Positions 54,601-64,000 of a stretch of 64,000 nt of DNA are shown in pieces. Below the pieces are notes generated by a model. It was given only the letters and a program-made list of their open reading frames with translations, did no database searches and was not told the origin of the DNA. This DNA is from Moraxellaceae bacterium (GTDB lineage: Bacteria; Pseudomonadota; Gammaproteobacteria; Pseudomonadales; Moraxellaceae). Within the stretch, counting starts at the first letter, position 1; each line of letters begins with the position of its first letter. The stretch lies in the NCBI GenBank assembly GCA_029237815.1, contig JAQZBP010000001.1, positions 62,001-126,000 of the forward strand, given 5' to 3'. A program made the position numbers and the translations under genes.

Positions 54601-57600
54601 GCTGCCATATATTGTGTTTGCGAGGCCATTCCCTGTTCCGGAAAGATCGCTGAACCCGGACAGCATCAGATTCTCGACATTCGCGCCCAGCACAAAACTG
54701 ACGGTGGACAGCACCATGTCCGTCCCTTCGGAGGCATTTTCCGTGACGACATCACCCGCATTATCGACGATATAGACATCATCACCGGCACCACCCAACA
54801 GGGTGTCGGCCCCCGCCATGCCGTCAAGCGTATCGTTGCCCCCTCCTCCGGAAAGGACATTGGATCCGCTATTGCCCTTGAGCTGATTATTGAGAGTGTT
54901 GCCGGTGCCATTGATGTTGCCGGTGCCGGTAAGCGTCAGATGTTCCGTATTGACCGAAAGCGTATGCGTGACGCTGGCGAGCACGATGTCTTCGCCCGCA
55001 CTGGCCGCCTCGGTCACGACATCGCCAGCGTTATCAACAACATAGGTATCGTTGCCGGCGCCACCGATCAGGGTATCGGCCCCGATACCGCCATCCAGGA
55101 GATTGGAGCCGGCATTTCCCGTCAGCACATTTGCCAGATCATTACCAGTGCCCGACGCAAAGCTGGACCCTGTCAGGATCAGGTTTTCAACATTTTCACC
55201 AAGCGTATAGCTAAAGAAAGCCTGTACCGTGTCAGTGCCCTCCAAGGCATTCTCGGTCACGACGTCACCGAGATGATCCAACAGATAAGTATCATTCCCG
55301 GCACCCCCAATCAGGGAGTCGGCTCCCGCCCCACCGTCCAACGTGTCGTTCCCGCCTCCGCCCGTAAGCGTGTTCGCCGCACTGTTGCCGGTCAGGACGT
55401 TGTCGAGGCCGTTGCCTGCTCCATTAATAAGATCGGTTCCGATTAACGTCAGATTCTCGACATTGGCAGCCAGCGTGTACGTAATGCTTGCCTTTACAAG
55501 GTCAGTGCCCTCTGCAGCATTCTCCGTCACAACATCGCCGATATTGTCGACGACATAAGTATCATTGTTGAGACCTCCAGCCATGGCATCAGCGCCCTGA
55601 CCACCGTCAAGGACATCATCGCCACCGCCTCCGGAAAGGGTGTTGGCACCCGCATTACCCGTCAGCCGGTTGGCAAGTGTATTCCCGGTGCCACTCAGGT
55701 TGCCGCTTCCGGTCAGGGTCAGATTCTCAACGTTCGCTGCCAGCGTGAGCGTAACGCTTGAAAAGACATGATCGGTGCCAGAGGCCGCTGCCTCGGTAAT
55801 CGCGTCACCGACATTGTCGGCAAAGTAAGTGTCATCGCCAGCACCGCCCGAAAGGCTGTCGGCACCTGTGCCGCCATCCAGAATGTCGTTGCCGGCACCG
55901 CCGGTGAGCGAATTGGCGGCAGCATTGCCGATGAGCACGTTGTTGAGCGCGTTGCCGGTGCCGTTGGTCGCACTCGTGGTCAGGGTCAGATTCTCGACAT
56001 TATTTCCCAGCGTATGATTCACACTGGCGAAAACATGATCCATACCAGCGTTCTTGGCCTCGGTGGCGACATCCGACGCATGATCCACGATATAGATGTC
56101 GTTGCCGGCGAGCCCGACCATCGTGTCGGCACCGCCGCCGCCATTGAGCGTGTTGGCGCCGCTGTTGCCGGTCAGTGTATTGGCCGATGCATTACCGGTC
56201 GCATTGATGGATGCCGTACCGGTAAGAGTGAGCGTCTCGACATTATCTGACAGCGTGTAGCTCACGCTGGATTGCACAGAGTCGGTACCCTCGGATAGCA
56301 GCTCGGTGATCACGTCATCGACATCATCCACAACATAGGCGTCATTACCTGCTCCGCCCACCAGCGTATCGTCGCCGCCTCCGCCATCGAGGGTATCACT
56401 GCCTCCCGCCCCCGCAAGCGTGTTGCTGGCGCTGTTGCCAATCAGCGTATTGTTCAGACCGTTTCCGGTTCCATTGATCGATATATCATCCGTCAGCGTC
56501 AGGTGCTCAAGATTTGCCGAGAGGGTGAAGCTCATGCTGGAGAGCACCGTATCGGTACCTTCCGACGCATTCTCGGTCACAATATCAGCACCACCCCCGA
56601 CAACATAGGTATCGTTGCCGGTACCGCCAATCAGGGTGTCTGCACCCGAACCGCCATCCAGAAAATCATTGCCTCCGCCGCCGGTAAGCGTATTCATGCC
56701 GCCGGTTCCAATGATGATGTTGTCCAGCGTATTGCCGGTGCCATTGATGGCCCCACCACCCGTGAGCGTGAGATTCTCGACATTCGCCGACAACGTATAC
56801 GTCGCACTGGAAAGAACGATATCGATGTCCGCGCCCGCCGCTTCAGTCACCACATCTGCCGTATTGTCGACAATGTAGGTATCGCTTCCGGCGCCCCCGA
56901 TCATCGTATCGACACCAACCTTGCCATCCAGCGTATTTGCCGCTGCGTTGCCGTTCAGGGTATTGGCCAGCGAATTTCCTGTGCCGGCGAGAGCTGCCGT
57001 GCCCGTCAGCGTGAGGCTCTCGACATTGGCCGCGAGAACATAGCTGATACTCGCCTGGACGGAATCGGTTCCTTCGCCGACGCCCTCGATGATCAGGTCA
57101 CCCGCATCCCCCACTATATAAAGGTCGTTTCCGGTTCCGCCGGAAAGGATGTCATTTCCCTCCTTTCCATCCAGCGTATCGTTACCGCCCGCTCCGGACA
57201 GGGTGTTTGCGGCATTGTTGCCCGTCAGGGTGTTATCAGTGTCATTACCCGTACCGTTAATGGCAAGAGCGCCTGTAAGGATGAGGTTTTCGACGTTGGC
57301 CGCAAGCGTATGACTGACACCAGCCTGAACAACGTCGCTGCCCTCGTTAGCATTTTCAGTAACGATGTCACCCGCGTCATTCACCAGATAGGTATCGTTA
57401 CCTATCCCGCCGATGAGCGTATCCGTACCTTCCCTGCCATCCAGCGTATCGTTGCCGCCGGCGCCGGTCAGGGTATTGGCTGCCTCATTTCCGGTCAGCG
57501 CATTGTCAGCCGCATTACCCGTGCCGCTAATGGCGGCATCGCCTGTCAATATGAGATGTTCGATGTTCGCCGACAACGTATAGCTTGCGCTTGAGAAGAC

Positions 57601-59178
57601 CGTATCGGTCCCTTCCGAGACGACTTCGGTCACCACATCGCCGCTTGCATCGACGAAATAGATATCGTTGCCCGAGCCACCCACCAGCGTATCGCTGCCA
57701 GTGCCGCCATCAAGGGTATCGGCACCCGCACCGCCGTTGAGCTGATCGTTACCTGCTCCGCCCCATAGCATGTTGTCCATGAGGTTGCCGGTAATGACAT
57801 TATCGCTGTCATTACCTTGGGCATCCTGATAGCCAGTGGGGTCGGTGCCCGTTAGCAGCAGATTCTCGGCGTTATCCGCAAGCAGCGTAAAACCCAGGGT
57901 ACTTTGTATCGTGTCCGTGCCCTCTCCCACCGCCTCGATCACCACATCATATTCACTGTCGATGATGTAAAGATCGTTACCCGCCCCTCCAGCCAGGGTA
58001 TCGTCACCGGCTCCGCCATTCAGGGTATTGGCACCGACGTTGCCCGTCAGGACATTATCAAGCGCATTACCTGTACCATTGATCGCAGCACTGCCCCCGA
58101 GGACCAGGTTCTCGACATTCGCGGTCAACATATAGCTCACCAGCGCCTGAGCCGTGTCGTTACCTTCATCAGCGCTTTCTACAATGAGATCCGCGACGTT
58201 ATCGACAACATAGGTGTCATTTCCCTCCTCGCCATACAGAGTATCGCTGCCGACACCACCATCCAGAAAATTGGATGCCGCATTTCCCGTCAGAGTATTG
58301 TTGAGCGTGTTCCCTGTTCCACTTAATGCCGAAACCCCCGAAAGAGTCAGGTTTTCAACGTTGGCAGAGAGCGTATAGCTCACCGTCGCGAATACGGTAT
58401 CAGTACCTTCAGAAGCATTTTCCGTGACGACATCGGCCGCGCTTTCAACAATGTAGCTGTCATTTCCGAGCCCACCCACCAGCGTATCGGCACCACCGCC
58501 GCCGTTCAGCGTGTCATTCCCCCCCGCCCCGGTGAGGGTGTTGGCCGCGCCATTTCCGGTAATGATGTTGTCCGAGGCATTACCAGTGCCACTGAGGCCA
58601 AAACTTCCCGTAAGGGTGAGATTCTCGACGTTGGCTGCAAGCGCATGGTTCGCGCTGGAAAAAACACTGTCATCCCCGGCGGAGGCCGCTTCGGTCACGA
58701 CATCTGAGACGCTATCAACAATATAAATATCGTTACCTGTACCGCCCACCAGCGTGTCGGTGCCACTGCCACCATCCAATGTATCGTTGCCACCGCCACC
58801 TGTAAGCGTGTTACTCCAGCCACTGCCGATCAGAATGTTGTCAAGCTCGTTACCGGTTCCATTAATCTGAGTGCCGCCGCTTAGATCAAGGTTTTCGAGA
58901 TTTGCCCCTAATGTGTACGTAATATCAGACTGGACGGTATCGATTCCCTGGTTGGCATATTCGATGACCGCATCGCCAACAGAGTTCACTTCATAGGTGT
59001 CGTCGCCCAATCCCCCTGACAGGGTATCGGAGCCTGCACCGCCATCCAGACGATCATTTCCCGCCAGCCCATTGAGAGTGTCATTTCCGCTTTCACCATA
59101 GAGGTTGTCAGCCTCTTCGGTTCCAGTAATGACATCATTCAGGTTGAGCGGATCCTGATCGCCAAAAATGGTGGCCAT
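51655..59178 (-). CDS. giant RTX protein with hemolysin-type calcium-binding repeats
   Basis: A 2507-residue acidic protein from ATG 59178 (AGGGAA upstream). There is no Sec signal peptide. Nearly the whole length is built of about 27 repeat units, mostly near 87 residues, each with Gly-Asp nonapeptides ([11 protein letters not shown]), a [12 protein letters not shown] segment and a [14 protein letters not shown] segment. The last 90 residues hold a DQVSF...[12 protein letters not shown] motif and an uncharged tail typical of type I secretion signals. No lytic, adhesive or enzymatic domain is visible, so a calcium-folded surface or biofilm protein is more likely than a pore-forming toxin. No type I exporter genes lie in the window. 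Confidence 0.92.
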   Translation of the reverse strand: MATIFGDQDPLNLNDVITGTEEADNLYGESGNDTLNGLAGNDRLDGGAGSDTLSGGLGDDTYEVNSVGDAVIEYANQGIDTVQSDITYTLGANLENLDLSGGTQINGTGNELDNILIGSGWSNTLTGGGGNDTLDGGSGTDTLVGGTGNDIYIVDSVSDVVTEAASAGDDSVFSSANHALAANVENLTLTGSFGLSGTGNASDNIITGNGAANTLTGAGGNDTLNGGGGADTLVGGLGNDSYIVESAADVVTENASEGTDTVFATVSYTLSANVENLTLSGVSALSGTGNTLNNTLTGNAASNFLDGGVGSDTLYGEEGNDTYVVDNVADLIVESADEGNDTAQALVSYMLTANVENLVLGGSAAINGTGNALDNVLTGNVGANTLNGGAGDDTLAGGAGNDLYIIDSEYDVVIEAVGEGTDTIQSTLGFTLLADNAENLLLTGTDPTGYQDAQGNDSDNVITGNLMDNMLWGGAGNDQLNGGAGADTLDGGTGSDTLVGGSGNDIYFVDASGDVVTEVVSEGTDTVFSSASYTLSANIEHLILTGDAAISGTGNAADNALTGNEAANTLTGAGGNDTLDGREGTDTLIGGIGNDTYLVNDAGDIVTENANEGSDVVQAGVSHTLAANVENLILTGALAINGTGNDTDNTLTGNNAANTLSGAGGNDTLDGKEGNDILSGGTGNDLYIVGDAGDLIIEGVGEGTDSVQASISYVLAANVESLTLTGTAALAGTGNSLANTLNGNAAANTLDGKVGVDTMIGGAGSDTYIVDNTADVVTEAAGADIDIVLSSATYTLSANVENLTLTGGGAINGTGNTLDNIIIGTGGMNTLTGGGGNDFLDGGSGADTLIGGTGNDTYVVGGGADIVTENASEGTDTVLSSMSFTLSANLEHLTLTDDISINGTGNGLNNTLIGNSASNTLAGAGGSDTLDGGGGDDTLVGGAGNDAYVVDDVDDVITELLSEGTDSVQSSVSYTLSDNVETLTLTGTASINATGNASANTLTGNSGANTLNGGGGADTMVGLAGNDIYIVDHASDVATEAKNAGMDHVFASVNHTLGNNVENLTLTTSATNGTGNALNNVLIGNAAANSLTGGAGNDILDGGTGADSLSGGAGDDTYFADNVGDAITEAAASGTDHVFSSVTLTLAANVENLTLTGSGNLSGTGNTLANRLTGNAGANTLSGGGGDDVLDGGQGADAMAGGLNNDTYVVDNIGDVVTENAAEGTDLVKASITYTLAANVENLTLIGTDLINGAGNGLDNVLTGNSAANTLTGGGGNDTLDGGAGADSLIGGAGNDTYLLDHLGDVVTENALEGTDTVQAFFSYTLGENVENLILTGSSFASGTGNDLANVLTGNAGSNLLDGGIGADTLIGGAGNDTYVVDNAGDVVTEAASAGEDIVLASVTHTLSVNTEHLTLTGTGNINGTGNTLNNQLKGNSGSNVLSGGGGNDTLDGMAGADTLLGGAGDDVYIVDNAGDVVTENASEGTDMVLSTVSFVLGANVENLMLSGFSDLSGTGNGLANTIYGSSGNDILDGAGGADILWGQDGDDLYYVDNAADVAMESFPQDGVDTVHASVSYTLTAGSYIEKLILSATAANATGNEFDNELIGNDAANILSGGAGADTMKGMGGNDTYIVDNAGDVVFEVAFGGTDTVQSSVSYMLSGNIENMALTGTAAISATGNTAVNTLTGNSGNNILDGGEGADTLIGGAGNDTYIIDNSGDVVTEVSGAGNDTVLSSISLTLAANVENLILTGLSAINGTGNGLVNTLTGNSADNTLDGGAGADVMAGGAGNDIYIVDNAADVVDELAGDGVDLVQSGVTYTLAYESQVENITLTGALAINATGNALDNVINGNSAANTLNGGAGNDSLNGGLGADTMIGGSGNDSYFVDNTADIITELLDEGVDSVQSGVSYTLSANVDNLTLTGSANINGVGNAIDNILTGNSGVNTLTGGAGNDTYVIGAGDVIVENTGEGTDSVFSNASHTLSANVENLTLTGSANINGVGNAIDNILTGNSGVNTLTGGAGNDTYVINAGDTIVENAGEGTDTVQSSMTFILSSALENLTLTGADHIDGTGNASDNILAGNDGDNILSGGDGNDSLSGGLGIDTLIGGAGNDTYVYSSTDTIIENAGEGIDKVNVYSGSATLGANLENLELFTLAVNGTGNELDNVIIGSWLSNILDGGAGNDTLDGYSGVDTFIGGTGNDTFIVNGSSDTVVEYAGEGIDTIQSSVTLTLSANVENLTLTGGSALNGTGNALDNTLIGNNANNTLSGGDGNDILNGGAASDTLQGGAGNDLYIVDSFDTVIEASGQGTDTIQASITRTLVANVENLILTGTSNINGTGNGLDNVLTGNAGANILGGAAGNDSLIGGAGNDTLIGGDGDDTYSFDRGDGQDTVDNIDSAGGGGDQVSFGSSVAHNQLWFEQLGDHLVISIIGTTDKVTINDWYDGGTHVGQIAAGDGKALLESEVINLVNAMSAMTPPPLGQTTLTQEYQDALGVVLVDNWS
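52020..59100 (-). repeat. tandem RTX coding repeat array
   Basis: About 27 diverged tandem copies, mostly 250-290 bp, each encoding Gly-Asp nonapeptides plus a spacer. By eye the copies are more alike near 53080-53420 than elsewhere. The array is coding and is not a CRISPR. Confidence 0.85.
53083..53420. repeat. recent 213-bp tandem duplication in the RTX gene
   Basis: Two stretches beginning at 53083 and 53296 (213 bases apart) are identical for over 110 bases apart from about one mismatch. They encode the shorter 71-residue units that repeat [20 protein letters not shown] exactly. This looks like a recent unequal-crossover or slippage event. Confidence 0.85.
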
Positions 59179-59781
59179 AAATTTTCCCTTTTTATTTCGA
59201 GTAGTTTCCGAACACAGACAAAGACCAACGCTTTCGCGGCGCATTGCGAGCGAAAAAGCACTTACGTCAGCCAGAGAGTCAAGAAGAAGGGAAATTAGCC
59301 TTCCCAGAGAAAAGAGGAGAACAGCACTCCCGTAAAGGCAGTGGTCCCACCAACGAGGCATTACTGAGATGATTCAGTGGCCCGCCCAATCCTATGGATG
59401 AGATTAAACTTCCAATGTTCTTAGCCAAAGTCGGGCAATCCTACACTAGTAGATTTTTTGTTTGCTATAGGTAAAGCCACAACTTCAAGAAAATAATCAC
59501 GACGAGCCTTAAACTTGCGGCAAGGGAGCTTCTTCCTGTGACCGTTGCGCATATAGATCGCCAGGAAGCTGCCTGTAATGGCTAAATACTTAATTGAGCT
59601 GCATACGCTCATGCTTCAGACGGCGCACGCCGTACCAGCAATGCCATGGCGGGTGATTATTTTTTGAGCAGCATTAACCAAGGCTCAGAGACAATCGCTC
59701 GAACCCAGCCCTTTACTCCGAAATCAAAATGCTTCAACGGATGGAGAGTTGCCACATGGGGTCAGCCATGGCCGTCTCTAT
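59179..59781. other. AT-richer intergenic region upstream of RTX gene
   Basis: This 603-base region between the pseudopilin operon and the RTX gene has no convincing gene; one 63-codon frame (59421-59612, minus) has no recognisable family. It should contain the RTX promoter. Base composition is more AT-rich than the metabolic part of the window, in keeping with the accessory block. Confidence 0.4.
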
Positions 59782-60297
59782 TTAGGGGGCAAGCAGCTCT
59801 TGATTAATATCCGCCCCGGCAGTCACCTCACCTTCAGACGCATGGGCTTGATAGATGAAGTGCCAACTTTGATACCCAGGGGCATCCACCACGAGCACAG
59901 CCTCCGCTCCATTGAGCCTGCGCATGGGCTGAGTCGTTGAGGTACTTGCCACTCCCCATATGCCCCCTTCAGGAGCATGGATTACCTTGAGAGCACCGCC
60001 GGTGATGGGATCCGGCTGTAGCCTTCTCAGGTATCGCCTGATCGTCAGACTCCGGGGATCCCTGAGCAACTCCTGTAAACCAGACGGATATCTTTTCGAG
60101 CCAGCAGGTGAGCTCAGGTAATATTGTCGGATCGCCTCCTGGTAGAGGCCGCCAATATAGATAAGCTCGGCCTCCCTATCGCGTTGCACGACCGTCGCAT
60201 ATATCTCGAGTGTCTTGCCGACCCCAAGCCCCAGCAAGAATACCAACAGAAGCACCCAGAGATAGGTCATGCCCCGTTGACTCTCGCGACTTACCAT
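59782..60297 (-). CDS. pseudopilin-like protein without the conserved Glu5
   Basis: A 171-residue protein whose N-terminus is RGMTYLWVLLLVFLLGLGVG. If cut by prepilin peptidase after Gly9, the mature protein starts Met-Thr-Tyr-Leu-Trp, so position 5 is Trp and not Glu. The rest is GspG-like, with the RRLQPDPITGG motif where GspG has its calcium-loop PxDPW region. Lack of Glu5 is normal for the capping pseudopilin GspK. It overlaps the preceding pseudopilin gene by 7 bases and ends the operon visible here. Confidence 0.75.
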   Translation of the reverse strand: MVSRESQRGMTYLWVLLLVFLLGLGVGKTLEIYATVVQRDREAELIYIGGLYQEAIRQYYLSSPAGSKRYPSGLQELLRDPRSLTIRRYLRRLQPDPITGGALKVIHAPEGGIWGVASTSTTQPMRRLNGAEAVLVVDAPGYQSWHFIYQAHASEGEVTAGADINQELLAP

Positions 60298-60665
60298 GTG
60301 CTATAGGCCGTCTTATCAATGCCCTTTCCCTGGGCTCCGCTCTTCACGTCATAGATGCCGCTGCGCCCCTCTTCCTCCAGAACAACCGCCTGCCATGTTG
60401 TATTACGGTCGGTAATAGGATCTATCGGTAACCTACGTAAATAGCGCTCATGAACCAGCAGATCCAGACGCTCCGGATACCTCCCCTTGTCGCTGTAATA
60501 CTGGTCCAACGCCAACCGCAAGGCCGAAAGATTCTCGCGGAGCACAGCCTCTTTGGCCTTATCAGCCTGCCTCATGTATCGGGGCGCCACCAAGCTCAAC
60601 AGCATGGCCACGATGGCCATCACCACCAACAGCTCGATTAGAGTAAAGCCCTTCTTGCGAGGCAT
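60291..60665 (-). CDS. GspG-like pseudopilin
   Basis: A 124-residue type II secretion/type IV pilus-like pseudopilin. The prepilin peptidase site is KKG/FTLIELLVVMAIVA, with Glu5 present, followed by the long N-terminal helix, a DQYYSDKGRYPERLDLL segment and the RRLPIDPITD motif. Cleaved by the prepilin peptidase at the inner membrane, it would assemble into a periplasmic pseudopilus. Its ATG lies one base after the previous stop (TGAAATG). Confidence 0.88.
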   Translation of the reverse strand: MPRKKGFTLIELLVVMAIVAMLLSLVAPRYMRQADKAKEAVLRENLSALRLALDQYYSDKGRYPERLDLLVHERYLRRLPIDPITDRNTTWQAVVLEEEGRSGIYDVKSGAQGKGIDKTAYSTW

Positions 60666-60666
60666 T

Positions 60667-61140
60667 TCACCACTCCCGATAAGGCCGGCCGTTCAGGCCG
60701 ATACGCTCACTCAGTGAATACACGTCGTACACGTCTTCTCCTTCTCTGGGATCTTCCGCCTCGCTCTGATAAGAACGCTTTCCCCAGGAGGCTTCAGCGG
60801 ATGCGCCCTCATTCCCAGACATTGGGTCGCGGGGAATACGGCGCAGAAAATAAAGTTTTCGACCTTTGGGATCCTTAAGATCCACGCTTCCTTCTACAAG
60901 CGCCGCCAGCGATTCAGGATAGCCGGTACCATCTACGGAGCGATAAATGCGTCCTGTATCAACCGCATGCTTGTACGCATCAATCCCCGCCCGAATCTCG
61001 CGCAGTGCCAGCTTCAACTCCTTTTCCTTGCCGCGCTGTACACCGACCTGAGCAAGTGGCACCACCACCGAAGCAAGAATGGCCAGGATCGCTACAGACA
61101 CCATCAGCTCGATCAGGGTAAAGCCGCCCTCCCTTTTCAC
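60667..61140 (-). CDS. GspG-like pseudopilin
   Basis: A 157-residue pseudopilin with site EGG/FTLIELMVSVAILA and Glu5. The C-terminal part has YPESLAALVEG and RRIPRDPMSG and is about 30 residues longer than the next pseudopilin. The start is GTG 61140 with GGAG upstream. It follows the secretin gene by 34 bp. Two GspG-like genes plus one Glu5-less relative in tandem differ from the standard GspGHIJK order. Confidence 0.88.
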   Translation of the reverse strand: MKREGGFTLIELMVSVAILAILASVVVPLAQVGVQRGKEKELKLALREIRAGIDAYKHAVDTGRIYRSVDGTGYPESLAALVEGSVDLKDPKGRKLYFLRRIPRDPMSGNEGASAEASWGKRSYQSEAEDPREGEDVYDVYSLSERIGLNGRPYREW

Positions 61141-61174
61141 GATGCGCCAGCTCCAGTGACATCGGCCACATACG

Positions 61175-63472
61175 TCACGGTGTCACCAACAACTGCCGGG
61201 GCGCGGGCAGGGACACCTGCGCCGGCGTACCGGCACTCCTGATGGCCTGTGGGTTCTGCATCACCAGGGTGGCGGGAACACCGCTCACCTGACTTGCGCG
61301 TAGCGTGAGCATGGCGAGCGGTCCGCTGACGGCCGACACCTGCCCCACTTTCACGTGAATGGTCCTGTCAGTGAGCTCAGCATCAAAGGCATCCGTGGCG
61401 GCCACTGGCGTCACCTTGACCATTTCAAATCCAGGCTGGTCAAAAACGAGGTCAAATTCCAGTTCATCGAAAGCCTGCGCGCTCAACATTAAAGCGACTG
61501 TAAACTCTCGATTCTGCAGAACCTGTGCAGGTGAGACCATATCCAGGCGCACATTCGCCAGGCCCGGATCCACCGCAGACACTGCCGCCGCCCCAGTCGG
61601 CACCGGCACCGGCGTGGCAGCTGCTTCCGGTGCAGTGGCCTTCACACCCGCCGAAGGATCTGCCTGTAGCAGCTTTTTGTCAGATCCGCTGTAACGCGCT
61701 GACGGCGTCAAGCGCATGGGCTGAATAGAGGCCTTGCTCCCCGTACCAGAAGAAAACTCGAGAACATGGGCTGCCGGGATGGCCAGACTACGCACCACAT
61801 GGGGAGTGATAAGCAGAACGATCTCGGAACGAGAGCTGCCGCTTGTCTCATTTGAAAACAACTTGCCAAGCAATGGAATCTTACCAAGCCCTGGCAAGTG
61901 CGAAGCGCTGTCACGCTCCTCATTCTTGATCAAGCCCGCCAAGACCTGGGTTTCACCGTCACGCAGCCGCAGCTTTGTATTGGCAGTACGTGTACCGATC
62001 TGGTAGGTCAACAGCCCGGTTGTAGACTTAATCTCCTTGACGATATTGCTGACCTCCAGGCCAACCTCGATCGAAACCTCGTTGTTGATATGAACCTCTG
62101 GCTCCACCTCGAGCTTTAGCCCGACATCAAGATAGCTGACCGACTCAGTGGAAGCGCTGGAGGCCTGATTGGTAGTGGTAGTGATCACCGGCACCTTGTC
62201 ACCAACCAAGACCTTGGCCTTTTCCCGATTACTGACACGGATACGGGGATTGGCCAGTGTCTTGGCCTTGCTGCTCGTCTGCCTCAGGTTCAATACAGCC
62301 AGTGGATCGGGGAAAAAAAGCTGAAAGTTGCTGCGGTCAAGACTCTTTAGTTCGTCGATGGTGAGCTGTCCTGCTTTTCCGGCTGCCCCGAAAGCGCTGG
62401 CACTGACTTTATCAGGATACTGGATGCCAATATTCAAAAGGGCGTCGGAGCTGACCTCCAGGATTTCCACTTCCATTGTCACTTCAGGCACAGCGAGATC
62501 ATACGCAGCGATCAAACGCTCCACAGTCTCGATGACACTGAGGTTGTCGCGGACCACCAGCATCTTCAAACTATCGTCCACATACATGGACTTTGGCGCC
62601 ACCAGTGCCCGCACCATTTCCTGCATCTTCTTCGGATCGGCGCTACCAAGATAAAAAGTTCGCATGACAAGATCTTCATACTGACGCTCCTTGTCTGCCG
62701 TGGAGGGATAAATCAGAAGCGTGGCATCATTCAACACTCTCTGGCTCAGCTGATTGGTTCGCAGAATCAGGTTGAGCGCATCTTCCACGGTGGTATCTTT
62801 CGCGAAAATCGTGGTCTTGAGATCTGTTCGTACGTCTTTGTCAAAAATGAAGCTGATGCCCGATGATTGCGAGAGCACCTCGAAAACCGCCTGGATGCTT
62901 GCGTTTCTAAACTCCAGCGACACTGGCTTGACCAGCGTCGACTTCAGAGCCGGCTCAGCGAGTAGCTCACGGTTCCGCTCCAGATCAATTTCCTGACGCA
63001 GTCGTCGTGCTTCACCTTGCTGCGGATTGAGCAGCAGGATTTCCTCCAGCACCTGCATGGCCCCACCTCTATCGCGTTTCTCCAGTGCAGCGCGGGCCTG
63101 CGATAGCAGCTGCACGGCTTTTTGATCACGGGCAATGAGCTCCAGACCGTAACGCGACTCTGCATGCTGAGGATCGAATTGCAGGACGGACTGATAGGCG
63201 GCCAGCGCGCCCTCGTTATTACCCTGCAAGCGCGCCAGCTGCGCCTGTTGCAACAGCTCTTGTGTCGCCTTGTCACGCGCTTTCAAAAACTTTATTCGGT
63301 ACCGGGCGGGATCTGTGAGAGCGAGCTGGCGCAGTAAGAGCACACCTTTTCCGGTATCCCCCCGTGTAATCAGCTTGTTGGCGCGGTGTTCCTGCCAGTA
63401 GGTGGCACAGCCGGCCAGCTGCCAAGCCAGCAACAACACGCATATCCCCTTGAAGCTTGCCAATACATTCAT
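61175..63472 (-). CDS. lipoprotein secretin with N-terminal TPR and C-terminal cohesin-like domain
   Basis: A 765-residue outer-membrane channel of the GspD/PilQ/MshL superfamily. The signal peptide ends in a lipobox LAGC (Cys22), so it is lipid-anchored. TPR-like helices (about 70-155) come first, then an STN/N0-like domain (about 175-260), an N1 domain and the secretin core (about 330-570) with VPVITTTT and the GIGQ-type beta-lip ending VLLITPHVV. After a linker, the last 120 residues (about 645-765) read NVRLDMVSPAQVLQNREFTV and LEFDLVFDQPGFE, a cohesin-like beta fold. The start ATG 63472 has no strong Shine-Dalgarno and is just after the PilP/GspC-like gene. Confidence 0.87.
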   Translation of the reverse strand: MNVLASFKGICVLLLAWQLAGCATYWQEHRANKLITRGDTGKGVLLLRQLALTDPARYRIKFLKARDKATQELLQQAQLARLQGNNEGALAAYQSVLQFDPQHAESRYGLELIARDQKAVQLLSQARAALEKRDRGGAMQVLEEILLLNPQQGEARRLRQEIDLERNRELLAEPALKSTLVKPVSLEFRNASIQAVFEVLSQSSGISFIFDKDVRTDLKTTIFAKDTTVEDALNLILRTNQLSQRVLNDATLLIYPSTADKERQYEDLVMRTFYLGSADPKKMQEMVRALVAPKSMYVDDSLKMLVVRDNLSVIETVERLIAAYDLAVPEVTMEVEILEVSSDALLNIGIQYPDKVSASAFGAAGKAGQLTIDELKSLDRSNFQLFFPDPLAVLNLRQTSSKAKTLANPRIRVSNREKAKVLVGDKVPVITTTTNQASSASTESVSYLDVGLKLEVEPEVHINNEVSIEVGLEVSNIVKEIKSTTGLLTYQIGTRTANTKLRLRDGETQVLAGLIKNEERDSASHLPGLGKIPLLGKLFSNETSGSSRSEIVLLITPHVVRSLAIPAAHVLEFSSGTGSKASIQPMRLTPSARYSGSDKKLLQADPSAGVKATAPEAAATPVPVPTGAAAVSAVDPGLANVRLDMVSPAQVLQNREFTVALMLSAQAFDELEFDLVFDQPGFEMVKVTPVAATDAFDAELTDRTIHVKVGQVSAVSGPLAMLTLRASQVSGVPATLVMQNPQAIRSAGTPAQVSLPAPRQLLVTP

Positions 63473-63476
63473 TTTT

Positions 63477-63971
63477 TTATCGTTCGCTCAGGGCCAGCCG
63501 ACGATTCTCGTTCAGCGGCAGATAATTCAGCTCGATACCAGCTTCGGTCACGCTATCAACTCGCCAACTGTCACCTATGGTCGCGCCGACAGCCACAACC
63601 TCCACCTCATCGTTGTAACCCAGAAACACATAGACCTGGCCATCGCGCATCAGGCGCCCGAGATAGATGAACGCCGGCTGCGGGGCCACTGGCCTGGGTG
63701 GAGGCAGCGGCGCAGCGACCACAACCGGCTTTATCGAAACGGGCGGAGGTGGCGCGAGCCCCTGCACCAGATACGCTTCTGGCAGAGGGCGAGGCGCCCG
63801 GACCCAGGGTTGCGATACTTCATTCACAAGTGCAGGGGTGCTGCCGCGCTCGGCCAGCAATGACTCCCCATCCTCTGTCGAAACTGCCGTTTCCGGCTGC
63901 AGCAATACCAGTCCGCTGGCCACGATCGTCGCTAGGAAGCCTGCCAGCAGAGGCTTGGAGAGCAGGCTCAC
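63477..63971 (-). CDS. PilP/GspC-like pilot protein of a type II/IV-pilus-like system
   Basis: A 164-residue protein with one N-terminal helix (about 7-24), a Pro-rich linker (PPPPVS and PLPPPRP) and a small C-terminal beta domain (FIYLGRLMRDGQVYVFLGYN, about 100-160) resembling the homology region of GspC or PilP. That domain would bind the N0 domain of the secretin encoded next (4 bp away). The start is GTG 63971, overlapping the stop of the upstream gene (GTGA), with GAGG before it. Confidence 0.78.
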   Translation of the reverse strand: MSLLSKPLLAGFLATIVASGLVLLQPETAVSTEDGESLLAERGSTPALVNEVSQPWVRAPRPLPEAYLVQGLAPPPPVSIKPVVVAAPLPPPRPVAPQPAFIYLGRLMRDGQVYVFLGYNDEVEVVAVGATIGDSWRVDSVTEAGIELNYLPLNENRRLALSER

Positions 63972-64000
63972 AAGCGGACCCTCGGTTCGCGGGAAGACCG
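63968..64000 (-). CDS. 3' end of upstream gene in the secretion/pilus operon (partial)
   Basis: Eleven codons ending in TGA at 63970-63968, overlapping the next gene's GTG. From operon context this is probably a PilO/PilN- or GspM-like assembly protein, but the fragment is too short to tell. Confidence 0.4.
   Translation of the reverse strand, partial: RSSREPRVRL

Noticed and set aside
51922-57594. Several + strand open frames of 160-585 codons within the RTX gene
   Set aside because: They are mirror images of the tandem repeats (recurring IDNI, VAGT and similar) and lack independent ribosome-binding sites.
52020-59100. Periodic repeats reminiscent of a CRISPR array
   Set aside because: The period is 213-290 bp, copies are diverged and fully coding for RTX nonapeptides; there are no short direct repeats with unique spacers and no cas genes.
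59421-59612. 63-codon frame on - upstream of the RTX gene
   Set aside because: It has no recognisable family and a weak start context. A transposase remnant was considered, but I could not match any motif.

Overview
This window is chromosomal DNA of a GC-rich gammaproteobacterium outside the Enterobacterales. I cannot name the genus. The gene order argG - pyrC - rnt - peroxiredoxin - grxD - argD/argF resembles the argG-to-argF neighbourhood I know from Pseudomonas. The rnfB/nth pairing is also typical of gammaproteobacteria. I see no rRNA, tRNA, CRISPR array, prophage or intact insertion sequence.

Layout. 1-9.2 kb is mixed metabolism: a TonB-dependent receptor (cut by the left edge), a class II aldolase-like protein, two alpha/beta hydrolases, an amidase, a solitary RnfB-like ferredoxin, a short-chain dehydrogenase and endonuclease III. 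9.2-16 kb is a chaperone-usher pilus locus: two spore-coat-U-type subunits on + and, converging on them, a 1239-residue CS1/TcfC-like usher and its chaperone on -. A degenerate receiver-PAS-GGDEF-EAL protein follows (16.2-18.2 kb). 18.5-23.1 kb holds argG, a membrane diguanylate cyclase, pyrC and rnt. 23.2-27.3 kb is a complete Anbu-type operon: circularly permuted ATP-grasp, alpha-E protein, transglutaminase-like protein and Anbu proteasome homologue. 27.5-31.2 kb contains a 2-Cys peroxiredoxin, a porin/FMN-binding/PepSY operon behind a promoter with a Fur-like box, and monothiol glutaredoxin. 31.5-35.3 kb has argD-argF and glpK. 35.4-44.05 kb is a nucleotide-sugar supply cluster read on - (rfbC, rfbD, cysC, a WbpA/TviB-type dehydrogenase, galU, pgi, a dehydrogenase paralogue without its catalytic Cys, galE).

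From about 44 to 59.8 kb the window is accessory in character: a 2060-residue RHS protein with a unique C-terminal tail, two small AT-rich membrane-protein genes just downstream of it (immunity candidates), a miniature one-repeat RHS gene, and a 2507-residue RTX protein with 27 calcium-binding repeat units by my count. The right end (59.8-64 kb) is a type II secretion/type IV pilus-like operon: PilP/GspC-like protein, lipoprotein secretin with a cohesin-like C-terminus, and three pseudopilins. It is cut by the window edge.

How they fit together: much of the window concerns the cell surface, through two potential appendage or secretion machines, precursor synthesis for a surface polysaccharide, and two very large exported proteins. 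c-di-GMP-type signalling genes lie near the pilus locus. The least routine items are the hybrid-looking pilus locus with its extended usher, the putatively iron-regulated flavinyl electron-transfer operon, the Cys-less dehydrogenase, the RHS toxin/immunity candidates and the secretin-cohesin protein. Start sites were chosen by eye from ribosome-binding sites and homologue-like N-termini.
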